Shown here in pieces: positions 63,241 to 63,349 of a DNA stretch of 63,349 nucleotides. Source of the DNA: Rhodopseudomonas rhenobacensis (lineage in GTDB: Bacteria; Pseudomonadota; Alphaproteobacteria; Rhizobiales; Xanthobacteraceae); contig NZ_JACHIH010000033.1 in NCBI RefSeq assembly GCF_014203125.1, positions 1-63,349 of the forward strand, given 5' to 3'. Under the pieces are notes generated by a model. The model saw only the letters and a list, made by a program, of their open reading frames with translations, made no database searches and had not been told where the DNA came from. The translations under genes and the position numbers were made by a program. Each line of letters begins with the position of its first letter. Position 1 is the stretch's first letter.

Positions 63241-63349
63241 GGCGGGGGGGGGCGCCCCCCCCCCCCCCCCCCCCCCGCCGGGGGGGCCCCCCCCCCCCCC
63301 CCCGGGGGGGGTGGGAAATAAAAAGAGGGAAGCACGAGGGACCAACACG
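63241..63349. other. Low-complexity G/C runs at the contig end (artefact)
   Basis: Runs of C up to about 20 and G up to 8 alternate, then an A/G-rich tail with aaataaaaagaggg. No gene pattern. This is typical of failed base calls or misassembly at a contig end rather than biology. Any gene call that enters this stretch should be ignored. Confidence 0.8.

Overview
The window looks like chromosomal DNA of a G+C-rich alphaproteobacterium of the Bradyrhizobium/Rhodopseudomonas group. The evidence is its very high G+C content, a class I lysyl-tRNA synthetase, FixK/FNR-type boxes, a LuxI/LuxR pair, paired PaaX and PaaR regulators, and several families of dispersed intergenic palindromic repeats of the kind common in this group. 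The assignment is inference, because no rRNA or marker tree is available. No insertion sequence, prophage, CRISPR array, tRNA or rRNA was seen.

Left third (1-23.6 kb). Mostly housekeeping and small accessory genes: a glutathione S-transferase divergent from a MarR regulator, glutamate-cysteine ligase, a PAN-domain secreted protein, an orphan hybrid histidine kinase, a PRC-barrel protein, class I LysRS, an amino-acid-type binding protein, a GT2 glycosyltransferase, a DUF4160/DUF2442-HTH pair with its own operator, an SCO1-type copper chaperone, a secreted ClpP-like protein, an ABC-F ATPase, several small secreted proteins, HisE, a DedA-family protein, a nitronate monooxygenase and a hotdog thioesterase. 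Two items stand out. One is a 14-codon transcription unit on the minus strand with a perfect Shine-Dalgarno, a sigma70-like promoter and a terminator (about 6127-6325). The other is a lone subtilase resembling the cyanobactin PatA/PatG protease domain (22481-23404).

Middle (23.6-43.6 kb). A modE-modA-modB-modC molybdate operon with a ModE palindrome is followed by a two-gene redox unit. It holds a 1,663-residue pyruvate:ferredoxin oxidoreductase-like protein overlapping by 4 bp a 944-residue NfnB-NfnA fusion, and it lies behind a FixK-type box. Then come a LuxR/LuxI quorum-sensing pair, an unlisted 57-residue small protein, a collagen-like protein with about 38 Gly-X-Y triplets, a PfkB sugar kinase, a TrpB2-type tryptophan synthase beta chain (again behind a FixK-type box) and a membrane diguanylate cyclase.

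Right third (43.6-63.3 kb). This is an arylacetate block. On the minus strand a tightly overlapping operon encodes indolepyruvate:ferredoxin oxidoreductase (iorA, iorB with a fused ferredoxin), a second three-subunit 2-oxoacid:acceptor oxidoreductase and a phenylacetate-CoA ligase. A third FixK-type box lies in its promoter. Divergent from it are paaX and paaABCDE, the aerobic epoxidase route. Then on the minus strand come paaG-paaI-paaK, paaR and paaZ. A branched-chain-type ABC binding protein diverges from paaG across a PaaR-like operator. The block therefore joins an anaerobic, ferredoxin-linked way of handling aryl-2-oxoacids to the oxygen-dependent phenylacetyl-CoA pathway. paaF, paaH and paaJ are not in the window. 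The last ~110 bases are low-complexity G/C sequence that is almost certainly an assembly or sequencing artefact at a contig end.
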